Source: Aquanectria penicillioides (Eukaryota > Ascomycota > Sordariomycetes > Hypocreales > Nectriaceae). From it: a stretch of DNA of 64,000 nt. Below the pieces are notes generated by a model that saw nothing but the letters and a program-made list of their open reading frames with translations, searched no databases and was not told the origin of the DNA. Location: NCBI GenBank assembly GCA_003415625.1, contig PYIU01000008.1:1922001-1986000 (forward strand), given 5' to 3'. A program made the position numbers and the translations under genes. This document shows, in pieces, positions 21,663 to 34,844 of this stretch (positions within the stretch are counted from its first letter, which is position 1; the number at the start of each line of letters is the position of its first letter).

Positions 21663-21672
21663 GATCACGTGA
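21663..21672. promoter_or_regulatory. Second GATCACGTGA site
   Basis: Same 10-mer core as the site at 21058, 0.74 kb upstream of RPL28 and 0.67 kb upstream of the next gene on the plus strand. Confidence 0.35.
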
Positions 21673-22337
21673 CGACTCATTTGATGTTCAGAACCATGAG
21701 AGGGATAGAATCAACAACACATACCATATAATTGATACTCCGGAAGAAGAGCCTACATATTGTCGTGGGAATAATTTTACATCACTTCCGAAATGTTTGG
21801 CTGACTTGAGCCTCAATTTGAGTCTGCATGGAGTTCCCCAAAACGGTGCGTGGCTGTGCCCAGGGAAGTGGCGACTTTCGGAGGGAGCCACGCACGCAAA
21901 CTCATTCAGGTCTGGCTTGGGGTCACGTCAGCTTTCGCCTTGACTCACCCTCTTTGAGACAAGGGCCTCGTCACGAAACCTGGATCCTCCCCCATCCCAA
22001 AGACCTGTCATCCATCCCAACACTAAAGGGGGGGAGCCACCCAACCCGACGACGATTGCAGTCCCGCGAAAGAACCCGTACTGTCCACCCGACGATCGTC
22101 CAAAAAGGGCCCGCCATCCGATAATGCAGACTCGATAGACGGCACTTCGACACCTATCGCCCTCAAACGCCCGTGAGTCCCGCGGCTTCTGCTTCTCAAA
22201 ACCATCTAGTTTTGGGACATTCTATACATTCATCATCACCGTTGGAAGTTGCTATCCTTTATTCGCTCCTTATCGGACTATTTTTCTTTCTCTCTCGATC
22301 TTTTAATCACCTTCGTTCACCGACCAATTCTGTCACC

Positions 22338-22718
22338 ATGTATATCCTCTTCTCTCTATCCGTCTTCCTCCTCGTCCTCGCGACCGCCCTCTTCCTCACC
22401 CGCTCCCGCTGGCTGCCGCACGTCCGGTCCCGTGTCCCAGGTGCCGACTACCTCTACTCCCGGTTGCCTGACAGCTTTGCTGGTGACATCGAAGCAGGCC
22501 TGTCGAGCAGCAATTTTGATTTGAACGGCAATGTTGAGGATGGCGATTCGCGCGCTGGGCTCGACGATGCCGCCAAGGCAGAGGTCTTGAAGATCATGAA
22601 GAAGCGCCGCCTGACCTTCGACAAAGCTCGCAAAGTGTATATGGAAAACCGGTTCAAGGCCAACGGCATCGGTGCAGATGGTGTGCCTAGGGATCCCAAG
22701 TTTGTGAGCTTCTCTTGA
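22338..22718 (+). CDS. Conserved small single-pass membrane protein, unknown function
   Basis: 126 residues, no intron. It starts at the ATG at 22338 (context CACCATG); an upstream in-frame ATG at 22173 gives only a poor leader. The N-terminus is one membrane span (ILFSLSVFLLVLATALFLT) followed by Arg (RSRW), so the bulk probably faces the cytosol or matrix. A conserved-looking C-terminus contains KAEVLKIMKKRRLTFDKAR, then YMENRF and the ending PRDPKFVSFS. I recognise this as a small family common in filamentous fungi, but I know no function. It is convergent with ERG3. Confidence 0.8.
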   Translation: MYILFSLSVFLLVLATALFLTRSRWLPHVRSRVPGADYLYSRLPDSFAGDIEAGLSSSNFDLNGNVEDGDSRAGLDDAAKAEVLKIMKKRRLTFDKARKVYMENRFKANGIGADGVPRDPKFVSFS

Positions 22719-23468
22719 AGACGGAAAACACGGCAAACTTGACATCCATCTTCATAATTCCTTCGGGCAACATCTTAAACATCAATAATTTGGGGTCTAC
22801 GAACCATCCCTGTACCAACGTATTGACTCGCAACGCCGACTGCTTGTCACCACTATTCTATCATGGCGTTCGAACGCGTCGCATTATACCTACCACACCA
22901 TCCCGCACGACTGCTGCGCTTTTCTTATCTTTGTCCACTATTTCCCTGCATTGTCTCTAAGAGGAATCGGGGATTGAGAGGGGTCTTTTTTTTTTGTGTG
23001 TGTCAATAGCCATGCAGTCCTTTCTTTCTTTCTGCGTGGCTTGGAGTTTCAAGGACAGTGATGCCAAGTTATCATTAAATAGTTGTGAGGAAACTAGGTT
23101 CCCAACCGGACATTGAATTTTCTTTCTGTCTCGGTGAGTTTTCAAATATACAAATCAATCATTGACATTGACATCTTATCATCTCATACCAACGCCTGCC
23201 ATAAACGAGTGTGGACCCATATCTACAGGTCAAGACTATGTACGCGGGTTAAACAAGGTCGCCCACCACAGGATGCTTCGCTTCCTTTTTTTTTCTCTCG
23301 TTTTTGTATCCATATTGTCTCAGTCGCCTAGATTGAGGTCCGTGCCGCATATCGTATTGGTGATGTTCCGATGCTCAGGACTGCCAACCTAAAGGGCTTA
23401 GAAAGACCTACGCCAAATGCGAGCTGGCAGAGGCATACCAAGGGGGTAAGAAATGATTCCGGTATCAT
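22719..23468. other. Convergent spacer
   Basis: 750 bp with several T-rich tracts (22986-22996, 23286-23297). It holds the two 3' UTRs; I see no gene. Confidence 0.5.
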
Positions 23469-24571
23469 TCATTGGGTCTTCTTGGAATCCTTCCCGTTGT
23501 CGTAACTGCGATCATCGTCTCCCTCGACCTCCTTGACAAGCTCATCGACGGCTTTAGCCTCGCTCTTCCAGCGCTTCTCTGACATGTTCTCTTCACGCTT
23601 GAACATCCACGCCTCAGGTCGGCGATAAGTGCCGCCAAGGCGATCAAAGCCAGTAAAAAACTGACCATAGTTGACCTCGAAGCGAGAGTGGTGCAGAGAG
23701 TGACAGGCGGCGCCGTTGATGACAGGGTTGTCGGTGAGGTACTCACCATCATGGATCATGACAGACCAAAGGTTGACAAAGATAAAGAGAGCGACGTAGG
23801 CCATCTTCTGGAGAGGGAAGATGAATGGGAAGATGTGATAAGGCAGAGATTGGGCATAGCCGTCCATTGGGTGGAATGCATGGCTAGCGAAGGGAGTTGG
23901 CATAATCCACTTGTGATGAGGCTTGTGAAGGTACTTGTAGACAAGGGGATGGTGTTCGTAGCGATGAATCCAATAAATGCAGAAGTCGGTAAAAAGCAGG
24001 AAGAGGGGAAACTGGCAAAAGTTGTACCATAGACCGGGACCCTCATCAGTTGTATCGTACAGCTTGCCATAGCCTTTGACCTCGAGCAGAAAGATCGGGG
24101 CCGTAAATAATGCCATGACTGGTAGGGCTTGGTTGGCCATTAGCATTTCCAGACGAACTTGGTTCTTCAAAAATCGAGGATGGGCCAAGGTACGCTTGTC
24201 GAAGATTAAAATATACGAGAGGGTCGCAACGATGAAATAGACAGCTAGACCGAAAAGCCTAAGAAACGGGTGCATGCTTAGCTCAGGATTTTCCCTAATC
24301 GACATAGAAACAAGAGTTAAAACACATACCAGGTGATGAGATACAGAGAAATAAATTGGCGGAGAAGATGGTCACGATCCCAAGCGCTCTCATATGCGGC
24401 CTCAGATGGCGTGAGAATGAGGAATTTGCTAGCGGGTTTGTACGTCCAAGACGAGTAAGTCTGGGAATCCGTCGCATTGGGGAAGTTATAAGGGGCAGGT
24501 CGTTTGGGAATGAGCCAGGCATAGGCGTAATCGCCAATGAAGGTGTCGGTGACCTCGAGGACAATGTCCAT
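23469..24571 (-). CDS. ERG3: Sterol C-5 desaturase (Erg3)
   Basis: Introduces the C5-C6 double bond in ergosterol synthesis in the ER membrane; di-iron enzyme of the fatty acid hydroxylase superfamily. Two exons, 24571-24330 and 24258-23469, total 1032 nt, 343 residues. The three His motifs are seen: HRYEHH, HKPHHKW and HSLHH. N-terminal block MDIVLEVTDTFIGDYAYAWL is followed by membrane segments. The intron is 24259-24329 (71 nt), with branch point GCTAAGC and acceptor TTCTTAG. This choice joins SLYLIT to WLFGLAVYFIVATLSY, as expected for the family; an acceptor at the earlier GATTAG would insert extra residues. The C-terminus is acidic/basic and soluble (EVEGDDDRSYDNGKDSKK). Confidence 0.95.
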
Positions 24572-27500
24572 GATGGCGGGCGGTGGAGTAGTTGTCTGTT
24601 ATCAGAGCAATTTGGTCTGGGAAATGAGCCAACGAGAGAAGGGCTGGTAAAGGTCGATGTACCGTTTGAAGGTCAAGGTGAGATTTTGATGGGGCTGGTG
24701 TCGAGTCTATCAGGCGAGCGGAGGAAGCCAAGGTGTGTAGGGAGGTCCCTCTTTTCCCAGTGGCAATCGAACCAGAGTAGACAGCTGGAAATAAATAAAA
24801 ACCAAGCCAAAGAAGCCCAGATTGATCAGATGCTGATCAGCGACTGTTACCACCGTCTGGAAATCGGACGGGGCAAAGGCGAGTCGAGGCCAGGGTTTAT
24901 ATGTAACCCGCGACCCTGAGCTTGGTTCCGTCAATGAAAACGTGGGGCGCCACACGTAGGCAAATGCTTGAGCAGTTGGTGGGAGCAGATGCTTGTGGTG
25001 GACAGTGGCTGGTTGTCACCAATGCCTTCCAAGAGTTCGAGAGTACGAATTGGGGCGATGTGGACCAATTGAGCCAATTAGAGATCGACGTCGACGGAGA
25101 ACGAAGGATAAAACGGGGTGACAGGGTTGAGTGACTTCAGAAGGCGGCGTGGAAGAGTCAATCGCTGTTGAGAAGGGAGGGCAATGGGAAGGCGAGGTGA
25201 GGGGAAGTTGATGCACTCGGTTTTATACTGTCTTGTCCGTGCCTTTCAACCACGATGGCCCCCTGTGACGAAAAATGGTGCTAGGGAGAAGTGACCTTTC
25301 TTTGGCTCTGAGGAAAGGGGACTCGCCAAGTGCCGGAGACCGCAACGGTCGTGTTTGGGCCAGAATGGCATGATGGGGACCGTACGGATCCGATGCAGCC
25401 CGGCCGCCAGCTCGCTTTGTTAGATGGTGGATATCCCGGTGCGTCACCCAGTCCGCCATTACCAGCGGCTGCGCCCTACCAGAGCATGCATCCCTAGGAA
25501 ACTGTACGGTTACGGTTACGGTCTTGCTTCCAGGGGTTCCGCCAGCCGTGGTTCACAGTTGGAGTTGTGGTCTGCTTCGGAGCCTCCAACCGCCGAGAAG
25601 CAATCGGCCAGTGAAGACATCAACCGCACCTGCTGGCTGTTCCCACTCCGGGACGGACAAGAACAGAAGAAGGGGAATGGATCGATTTTTTTTTATTTTT
25701 TTTTACTTTTTGGTTTGGTTTGGCTTCATGTGAAGTGTACCTGTCCAACTGCTATTGCTTGATTCACAGAAAGCGTAGGCATGACAAACTATGAAGAATC
25801 AGTAGTAGCAACCAGTATTTCTCTCCTTAGACCACATTGGTGATAACAGACGACACGGTATCGGAGAGTTTGATTGATACATCTGTCAACAAGAATCCAA
25901 GACAAGACATGCCCAGCCGAACGAGTGTGTCAACGAAGGCATTCCACCAAGCATCCAATAACCATTCCCTTCTTCCTTCCCTCTCCTTCTCTATCCATCA
26001 ATGTGTTTCTTAATCCCTCTCAAGCTTAATAGCGGTGGGTGGCCAATACAATACACCATGGTGGGGCCGGCAATGGCTAAATTTTGTACGCCTCATCTCA
26101 GTTCCAAATATCTCGGCACAGCCTTCTGATCTGATCAACGAAAAGGGAGAGCCAGGGGGGGCAACAGATGAGGCAGGTACCCCTGGATCTCTTCGGGATC
26201 AAGCGGCAACGGCAGTAATAAAAAAAACCATACGATTCTTTGAAATATCCAATTCACCGACGGACCATGAGCCTCTGACCTATTGTTTCACTGGGGATTG
26301 ACATTGACAGGCAATCATGACACAAGCATGTGAACATAGAGAGGCGGGAGGGGTGGGGAAAATGTGGCGCAATGAAATTCACCAGCGCTGGCGAAGAAGA
26401 ATGCGAGCATTATTGGGCCAGTCATGAACAACAGCAGTTGGAAAAAATACGTATACGAATACGCCTCCAGATTGGTCCCCTTACCCACGAGCCCTGATTA
26501 CTGGATTGGATGGATCAGCCTGGGGTATCACCGACTGGCCCTGAGGGATTGTTGGGCGGTCTGGTGCCGGCTCTAGATTTGGCGGACGAACCAGAAAAAG
26601 CGAACCTCGCCCTCCCAAAACCACCGCCGTTCATTACCGTGAGTCGGGCCATAAATACCATCAGCGTCAGCGTCAGCATCAGCACCTCAAAGACTTCCCT
26701 CACATCCTTTGGACGGCAAAACGTAGGACCCATAGCCCAAGCTTTATTTCTCTCGCCAGGAAAGCCCCTCACCGCAAACCATTACCCCATGGCGGTGACA
26801 CCACTTTCCGGGCAACCCCAACCAACCGGCACTCCGGCTCCCGGGACGAGTGTCCCGTCGCTTTTAAACCTTCCAGCGCCTCCGACCTCATCGTCCAGAT
26901 TTTTCCTCGCTCTTGAAGCCCCACGCTGGATAATTACTTACTCGAACACATAGCCGGATAACCTACTTCAGGCATCCTTGACATCTCAGAAGCAAGTTCT
27001 GCATGCTGTCATTGTTGAGCCCTCTCAGTATGTTGGCAGCGTATAACGCAAGATGCTGGTCAAACCAGAGATCTCAACTCCGACTCGAGACTTCGAAGCA
27101 GGCTTCAGTGTTGTGGCCAAGTGGTTGAAACTTTGAAAACTAAACCTGCAGCTGTGCCTACACAGATGAAGGAAATTACAACTGCGATTCAAGCTCGCTC
27201 GAACAAGGTTGGCCCAACCGGCGAATAATATATTGCAAGCCATTACTTAGTTGTGCGTGACGTCATTCCAATATCAGGCGAACAGAACTTGAATTTCGCT
27301 GTCCGATCAAGATCGAAAGTGATGTTTCTTGGTTTCTATCTTGGTGGAATCATGTCAATCTTAGAACAGGTAGCAAGGATAGAACGCAAAGACGATTGTA
27401 GAGATGTGTCCCAATTCTAAAAAATCTCAAAACCTAAGACTACGTAAGATGTGTAATAACCTTATTGCGCGGCGTTGTTGTCAGAAGATAGTTCTTATCC

Positions 27501-30500
27501 AAGCTGTCGTCTCGAATTTCACAGCTCCTTCTAAAATGAAGCATGGGCCAAACTCACGTGCAGATTTTGACCAGGCCGAGCCCCACCTGAGTAGCCTCCT
27601 CCCTCCTACCGCGTTTTTGCTCACTATTCCGTCCTACAATATGATACGTGTTTTAGCCCAGACAGAGGCAGAGAGACAAATGGCAACCCATACAGAAGCC
27701 AATTAATGAGAAATAGCTACGTGTCTTATTACCTAGTTCGGACCCTTTACATCGGCCATGGCACAATCCCCAAGCACAATCCATCATCATCATCATCATC
27801 ACACATAACAACATCAATAGTCGCCCATGAGGGCATCACCAAACATGAATGGTCCGCTGTTATGAGAAATTATGCAGAGTAAGTATGAGCAACAACCCTT
27901 CCATCACACAACACTCTACCGAGCCAAGGTATAGCTGTCGCACCAAGTGGCCCACGCATGGGATGCAACTCCCATATTAATTACCGTGCACCGCCTTGCT
28001 CCCCTAGTCAAGACTTGCCGACCTGGTCAGGGCAGCCATCCCACATTCTCAGCGTCTGGCCCGGTCAATTTCTACACCATGATTGTGCAAGCAACCTGGT
28101 TCTCTTCAACATCATCGACAAAAACCCGGTCCCGTTTCGCCCTTCTCCAGATCAGGTGTATTGCGTAGACTCCCTGGAGATGAGCACGGCCGCCGTAAAC
28201 TTGGTGCAAATGTCTACGGGTCGCACAGCATCAGTTCCCTGTCTCCACCGGGCGTCGGCTTGTCCTTGCCCGTCGGGCCGCTTGTATCGTACGGTAAAGG
28301 AACGTCTTCGGTGTCATACTGAGAGATATTCCAGTGTCATCAGATCCTTGAGCTGCCGTTTGCCAACCTGCCCTGTCATGGATCGTGGGTCAATGTCACG
28401 GTCGCGGTCCAGGACAAGGCAGGGAACATGGCTAGGTATCAACTCCCGTCCTGTGGGGTAGGGGTCAGGGAGTGAGTTTTGCCCAGCCCTGTCCTGCATC
28501 TGGGTGAGCGGGTGTGAGCCTGAGGGTTTGCGTGCGATGGAGGTGAGAGCATGCTTTCGAACGAGCTAACTAATTAAAGGCCCTCAACTGAGGCTAATTC
28601 CAATTAGCTCCCATCCCCTGGACCCGAGAGCTCGTTTCGTTAGCGCGCGCGCATGGAAGTCCTCACAGCTTCGTCGGACTAAGAAAAAGAGGAGGGAGGG
28701 GAAGTGGAAAACGTGACTGTGTGACGAGGTGACAGGTTTTCCCAACGAAATGAGGCTAACGCAAGGGCGGATCGGAAAGCTTCTAGTCTCAAGCCCCGGC
28801 GCCAGAAGCCAAGATTGAAACAGGGGACGAAAGTCGAGAAACAAAAGAGATGCAAAATGCAGACGGAAGGAAGTTTCTTGGGGGACGTTTCCAGTAGGGG
28901 TCTATACTACGTATATACAAATGATCGCTTCATATCATCGCCTACTTGTCGCGGTACGCTCGGTGCTGTGGTCATCGTGTACTTGTATATTCGTGCTTTC
29001 ATATTGCAATCAAATCCACCTGCATAATCTCTGGCTTGTCCAGTGCGCGCTTGGTCACAAAATTGCAAATGCAATGGGCGGAGAAGGAGAAAATATTTGT
29101 CGTGTGGCATGAGGCTTTTTGGACACGACAAACGCCTTTCCGATTTGGAGGCTTCGTAGATGCTTCACGCAACACGTATGGGAAAGGTGTATCCAAAAAG
29201 CTACAGAGAACGACGGCGGCACTCTCATCACTCGTCAGCAACTACATACCTAGTATGGACAGTCGCCCCCAATTCTGCCGGTTGGCTGTCGGTGGTTCCA
29301 AATATACATGCTTAGCACAGCACGTCAAGGCACAAAAATGCATGTCGTTTATCGAAGGCTGCAGCTAATGGCTGCACATGGGTGGTGGGAGGCGCCAGCC
29401 CATGGAACCTCGCAGCCACCGAGGGTAAGATCGACAATCTCTCACTGAAGCACATTTGAGCACAGTGTCTAGGGAGTGAGGTGGTTGATGCCGGCTAGGC
29501 ACCTACCTAATGGTAATTCCATAGAAAGCTTGGGCCTCTAGGAGTCGAAAGCGTCCTCTTCTTTTTTCCTCTACCTCTTCTCCAGCACCACCGTCAGCAT
29601 CCACGGCCGTCCCTCATCCGCATCAAAGTAAAAACAGCGCCATCCCCTGTCGGCCTCACCACCCTCACCTCTCACCTCTCCGTTCCCCACACCCCCATCT
29701 CTTCCAACTGTTTCTCATCCACTTCCACATCTGGGTACTACCTACACCCACTATCCACCTACAGGCTCTTCACTATTAGATGTCGTTGTCATCAAAATTG
29801 GCTGCTACGTCTCGGTCACAGCCGTGCCTCGCCCGACATCACACATCGTTCAAATCGGCTTGTAGACAACACCTTCCCGGTGACCCCGACATCCATCGCT
29901 CAATACTATACAACGCTTCTCAACTGTGAAGGCCTCTATCCAGGCCTACGACCACACCAATGCCGACGCCACTGACGACCGCGTCCAACCCACAACGAGA
30001 AAACAAAACTCTCAGTACGTACCACAAGATATCGTTTCCCCAATCTCACAGCCTCATCGTCAATTTTATTCCGGAGACGGAGGGTGTGTGTCTCAAGTCT
30101 CTGAGCCGAATCCCTTGGCCCATTTCTGGTAGACGCAGCCGAACAGAACGGGACAAAACAAAAAAGAAAAGAAAGAAAAACACAAGGGGACATGGGATGG
30201 CGTGCCACTACACGACATAAGGGGGGTGTATGAGTGCAACAGGAAAAGTAGGGAGACACCGTACTAAGACCAGGGCCTCAGCCACATGGAGACAGCATCA
30301 CGGCTGACCCGCAATCTGTTGCCAACCTCCATCGGGACCCATGAATCAATCCATGAATTGATGGGGATAAGTACCAACCCTTGCTCAATACCACAACAAG
30401 GCCCTGGACGTTACCGTGCACCACACCTCAACCAAGGGCGATGAGCCATAGCGCCCGATATGCGCACAGACCATTGCGGGTCAGGGCGTGTGGCGCTCTT

Positions 30501-32087
30501 CTCCTTCCCTTTCCCTCCAACAGCCCTTCTCCACCACCCTTGTAGTCGCATGCCCTGTCAGTACCGGGCCTGTCGGCAAAGGTACTTTGCCTCCCATGTC
30601 CGCGACCGTCCGCGGCCTGCCCCACAGTCCTTGAGGTGGATCCCTGTGTGGTTTGGATTGGGGTGCTCGGGGCTTAGGCAGTTCTAGCTAGGAATTACAA
30701 GTTCCCCGACATTTCGCGAGCCACCCGCTGAAGTCCACTGACAGCCCGCTGAACACTGGCCGTCATGTTCAACGAACCTGCAAATGGTCCGCTGCATGAG
30801 GCCCCACCCGCAGCCGCCGGCTTCGTACATCCAGCCGGGGCAATTGTACCTCCAGCCCTGCTCTGGGTACTTGCGGGTCCGCGAGTACATCGCCGCCTCA
30901 AAGCGCCTCAGTGGCTCCTCCAGTGGACACCCTCAGTGGCGGCCTGACCAGCCAGCCCGGCTCGCTTCCCACGGGCCTGGGGCCTGTTTGGGGCTCTAAT
31001 GGGATTTTGGGGAGAGGCTCCTTGGGGGGATAGACGGATGGGGGCACAGTCCATCCATGCCTCCCTACGTAGGTACCTACCTATCTACCCACATACCTAC
31101 CTACCTAACCTACCGACCGTGAGCCTCGTGTGTCCCTACTTCGGCACCGCGTGATGAGGGTGATGAGGTGGGCTACCTGCCCAGGTACGTACTCCGTAGG
31201 CAGCGTTATATTGGCACTTGCTCTGCTTGCCTTGATTGCCACAGGAAACAACAATCTTGCCTCGCCATGTTTTGTTATACCTTACCTTGCCTTTTTTGCC
31301 TTGCCTCGCCTTGCCTTGTTCACCTTCCAATGCCTGAAAAGCCGTTGAAAGGCACGCACTACTGTCATGCTATTTCTTTTCCCACTCGTAAGCAAAAGAA
31401 GGAGAGAAAACAACCGTCTAATACATGATGACCAGGCTGTGGGCCAGCTCAGGGGCGTGTGTCGTGGCGTTGTGAGGTGTGCCTATAATGAGATGTGTCC
31501 TGTGCTGGCCCTGGTACTGGCTGGCCCTTGCCTTGCTGGCTCTAGCAACCTCCGCTGTACCTAACCAGGAACATGGAGCACTGGAGCAACTGGAGCACAT
31601 GGAGCACTGGCACTGACTGGCTGCAACTTGCCTTTCCTTGACCTGACCTGGCACTCCATCGCTCCTCCTTCGTTTTTGCCTTTTTTTTTTTCACCTTTCC
31701 CCTTCCATCAACACTCATCGCGAGTCCACGTCCTGATCGCGAGAAAAAAAATTCATCCGACGAATCCATATCCCCATCCTCGCGTCGCTGCATCGACTTC
31801 GATCTCCTCTCGCCCTATTCATCCCCTGCGGCCACTCGAACTTCCCTGTCCGCGCCCTCGCGTCCTCTCCTTTTGCCCACACACACACCCGGGCTCACGC
31901 TTCTGTTCACTTTGCTGGCGCGCGCCAGCCTCCTCGCTTCGTGTTGCCCGTCGCGTTCAAATCTATCATCAAACTCGACAGTCGCTCCTCCTGTCTCTCC
32001 GAGCCACAAACGTCTTCCCTCCGATTTCCACTCTCGCCCTTGCGGCTAGCGTCCAGGACTTGTCGTCGCTGAGTCCCGTTGAGCGCA
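24572..32087. other. 7.5 kb gene-poor region between ERG3 and TUP1
   Basis: No gene that I can support. 24572-25250 should be ERG3 5' UTR/promoter. A short (CAT)n tract lies near 27782-27801, and TACCTA-type motifs are at 31065-31119. Short related units (GGAGCACTGGAGCA-like) lie at 31570-31610. From about 31650 on, the CT-rich sequence looks like the TUP1 5' UTR. Open frames such as 26510-26953, 27958-28461 and 31628-32212 have low-complexity or shadow-type translations. Confidence 0.5.
31065..31119. repeat. TACCTA-type simple motif cluster
   Basis: Starts with TACGTAGGTACCTACC and continues as an imperfect run of CTAC/CTAT/CCTA tetramers. Confidence 0.6.
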
Positions 32088-34240
32088 ATGTCCATGTATC
32101 CGCATCGCGGCATGGGGGGCGTCCCCCCTGGCAACTCCGCCCGCCTCAACGAGCTTCTGGAACAGATCAGGGCCGAATTCGAGACGCAGTTGCGCCAGAC
32201 CGAGGGCTTTGAGCATCAGAGTATGTCATCCATCGTCTCTCCCAACCCAAGCATTCATTACTGTTGCCGTCGTTGTTGTTGCCCCCAATGTGCGCGACGA
32301 ACAACCTCAGATTTGCACCATCTCCCCACTCCCCCCTCCTCTCCGTAGATCTTGAAGCTAACCAATTTTCTCAGTCTCGGCTCAAGTCAGTGAGATGCAG
32401 CTCGTCCGGGAAAAGGTTTATGCCATGGAGCAGACGCACATGACTCTCAAACAGAAGTAAGCTTGTTTCTCTCGACAGCCACTTTATTCAGGAGCCTGTT
32501 CCGCTAACCATGAACTCGTGCAGGTACGAAGAGGAGATCAGCATGCTTCGTCATCAACTTGAAGCTGCCCGGAAAGGTGCCCCTCAGCCTGGCATCCCAG
32601 GACCCCCTCAACACGCAGGTCCTTCGCAACAGCCTCCTTCTATTGCCCCAGGAAATGGCCTTTTCAGCGGCATTATGGCCGGTGGTAGCCAAGGCGGTCT
32701 CGCACCTCCTCAGCAGCAACAGCAAGGCCAACAGCAAGGCCAACAGCAGCCTCCTTCGCAACAGGCGCAGCCTCAACAGGGTCAGCATGCTGCTCCTCCA
32801 CAGGAGCAGCCGATCGGCCCTCAACATCAGATGGCTCAGGGACCTCCAGGTTTACCCGTCCCTCCTCCTCACCCTAACAGCCAACAGCCTCCTTACTCTC
32901 AAGGCTATCCTCAAGGTCCCGTCTCTAACGGCATGGGCCCTCAGCCGCCGCAAAGCACCGCCTCTCCCGGTCCAGGTAGACGAGGTATCGGTCGTCCTCC
33001 GAACGCAGTCGGCCCCGCCACTCCCCAAATCAACACCCCCGTGCCCTATCCTGGCAATGCTCAGTCACCCCAGGTCAGCCATCCCACTCCTGACCACGCT
33101 CGTATGGGAGGCCCTCGCGCTCCTCCTGTTGGCAATGCTCTCGGTGACCTCGAGGTCGATGCTGTGGCTCCCCACAACAAGAAGACTGGCAACGACTGGT
33201 ACGCCATCTTCAATCCCCAGGTCCAGCGTGTTCTGGATGTAGACCTAGTCCACTCCCTCAACCACGAGAGCGTCGTGTGTTGCGTGAGGTTCAGCCACGA
33301 CGGAAAATACGTTGCCACCGGTTGCAACCGTTCCGCTCAGATTTTCGACGTGCAGACCGGAGAGAAGGTTTGTGTCCTTGAAGACCACAGCGCTGCCGAC
33401 ATGAGCGCAGATCTATATATTCGCAGCGTTTGCTTCAGCCCTGACGGCCGCTATCTAGCCACCGGTGCCGAGGACAAGCTTATCAGAGTAAGTTTACTAC
33501 ACGATTGAGATGATGTGTATATACATGAGTGCTTATTCCATTTCCAGGTCTGGGATATTCAGAGCCGAACGATTCGCAACCACTTCTCGGGCCACGAGCA
33601 GGATATTTACTCGCTCGACTTTGCCCGCGACGGACGAACGATTGCCTCTGGTTCTGGTGACAGGACCGTCCGTCTCTGGGACATCGAGCAAGGCACCAAC
33701 ACTCTCACCCTTACGATTGAGGATGGTGTCACCACCGTCGCCATCTCTCCCGACACCCAGTACGTTGCGGCTGGTTCTCTCGATAAGAGTGTCCGCGTGT
33801 GGGACATCCACTCCGGATTCCTCGTGGAGCGCCTGGAGGGTCCCGATGGCCACAAGGACTCCGTCTACTCCGTCGCCTTCTCACCCAACGGCAAAGATCT
33901 CGTTTCCGGCAGTCTGGACCGAACCATCAAGATGTGGGAGCTTAGCACACCCCGCAATGGTCCCAACCCTGGCCCCAAGGGTGGCAAGTGTGTCAAGACC
34001 TTTGAAGGTCATCGCGACTTTGTTTTGTCCGTTGCTCTCACTCCTGACGCCAACTGGGTGCTCTCTGGATCCAAGGACCGTGGTGTTCAATTTTGGGACC
34101 CTCGCACTGGCACTACCCAGCTCATGCTCCAAGGTCACAAGAACTCGGTCATCTCGGTGGCTCCCAGCCCTCAAGGCGGCTACTTCGCGACTGGTTCAGG
34201 CGACATGAAGGCCCGCATCTGGTCTTACCGTCCCTACTAG
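32088..34240 (+). CDS. rco-1: Transcriptional corepressor Tup1/RCO-1 (WD40)
   Basis: Global corepressor that acts with Ssn6/Cyc8 at many promoters. Four exons: 32088-32220, 32375-32456, 32524-33487 and 33548-34240, total 1872 nt, 623 residues. The N-terminal tetramerisation helix ([20 protein letters not shown]) continues over exons 2 and 3 as coiled coil ([18 protein letters not shown]). A Gln/Pro-rich linker follows ([15 protein letters not shown] near 32710-32760). The conserved sentence [20 protein letters not shown] opens the seven-bladed WD40 propeller: [73 protein letters not shown] and [16 protein letters not shown]. It is complete, and all blades are present by eye. Confidence 0.96.
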
Positions 34241-34844
34241 ATGGACTGACTGACTTGTCCCTCTGTCTTGTCTTCTCTATTTGTTATTTGGTCTTGTGCT
34301 TATGGTTTCTGGCGTCAAAGTTTCAAAAAGCAAGCAAAGGCGGAAACTGAAAGATGATGAGATAGCAAACACCATTATCATATCTAAGCAGGAGGGGACG
34401 AAGTTCATCGGGGAAGAAGAACAGAACCACGGGAACACGAGGAGCTATGTGCTGGGTCGCGGGAGCTTGATTGTACCGGGAAGCGGGAGTGGCGACGAAC
34501 TTTTTCTGTTTCTTGGGATAAGGACATGCCGAGGCTCTCGATTTTGTGGGGAAGAGGATATCCAGTGGAGTGGCGCTATGGGAACGAAATGAGAAGCAAG
34601 CTTCTATCTATGTACTTGGACGTGTGGGAGGGAGGCCATGTAAGGAATACTCGCCGGCTCATTATTTTGTGTTGTGTGACTTGTGTTTATAATGAATGAT
34701 TAAACTTTTTTTTAACTACAAACCGATAGATACTCTGGCCCAAGATGTGGTTGGCTCAACTTGGGTATCAATTCCTCACATCGATTATAACAGCAAATAG
34801 CGGCTACGCCTGGAGCGGGACAAAACTGAAGAGGATTCGAGGGT
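34241..34844. other. Convergent spacer TUP1/RMP1
   Basis: About 600 bp holding both 3' UTRs. I see no gene. Confidence 0.5.

Larger units (their letters stand above)
20924..22337. other. Divergent spacer RPL28 / small membrane protein gene
   Basis: 1.4 kb between divergent starts. It includes two copies of GATCACGTGA (21058 and 21663) and a TGACTCA site (21941-21947), the consensus of the amino-acid control factor CPC1/Gcn4. The open frame 21512-21943 shows no domain and crosses promoter sequence. Confidence 0.45.

Noticed and set aside
21512..21943. 143-residue plus-strand open frame between RPL28 and the small membrane protein gene
   Set aside because: Contains promoter motifs, mixed composition and no domain.
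26510..26953. 147-residue Pro/Ser-rich open frame
   Set aside because: Low complexity on both strands with no splice context; considered a chance frame.
31628..32212. 194-residue open frame overlapping the TUP1 start
   Set aside because: CT-rich 5' UTR translated in the wrong frame; TUP1 itself starts at 32088.
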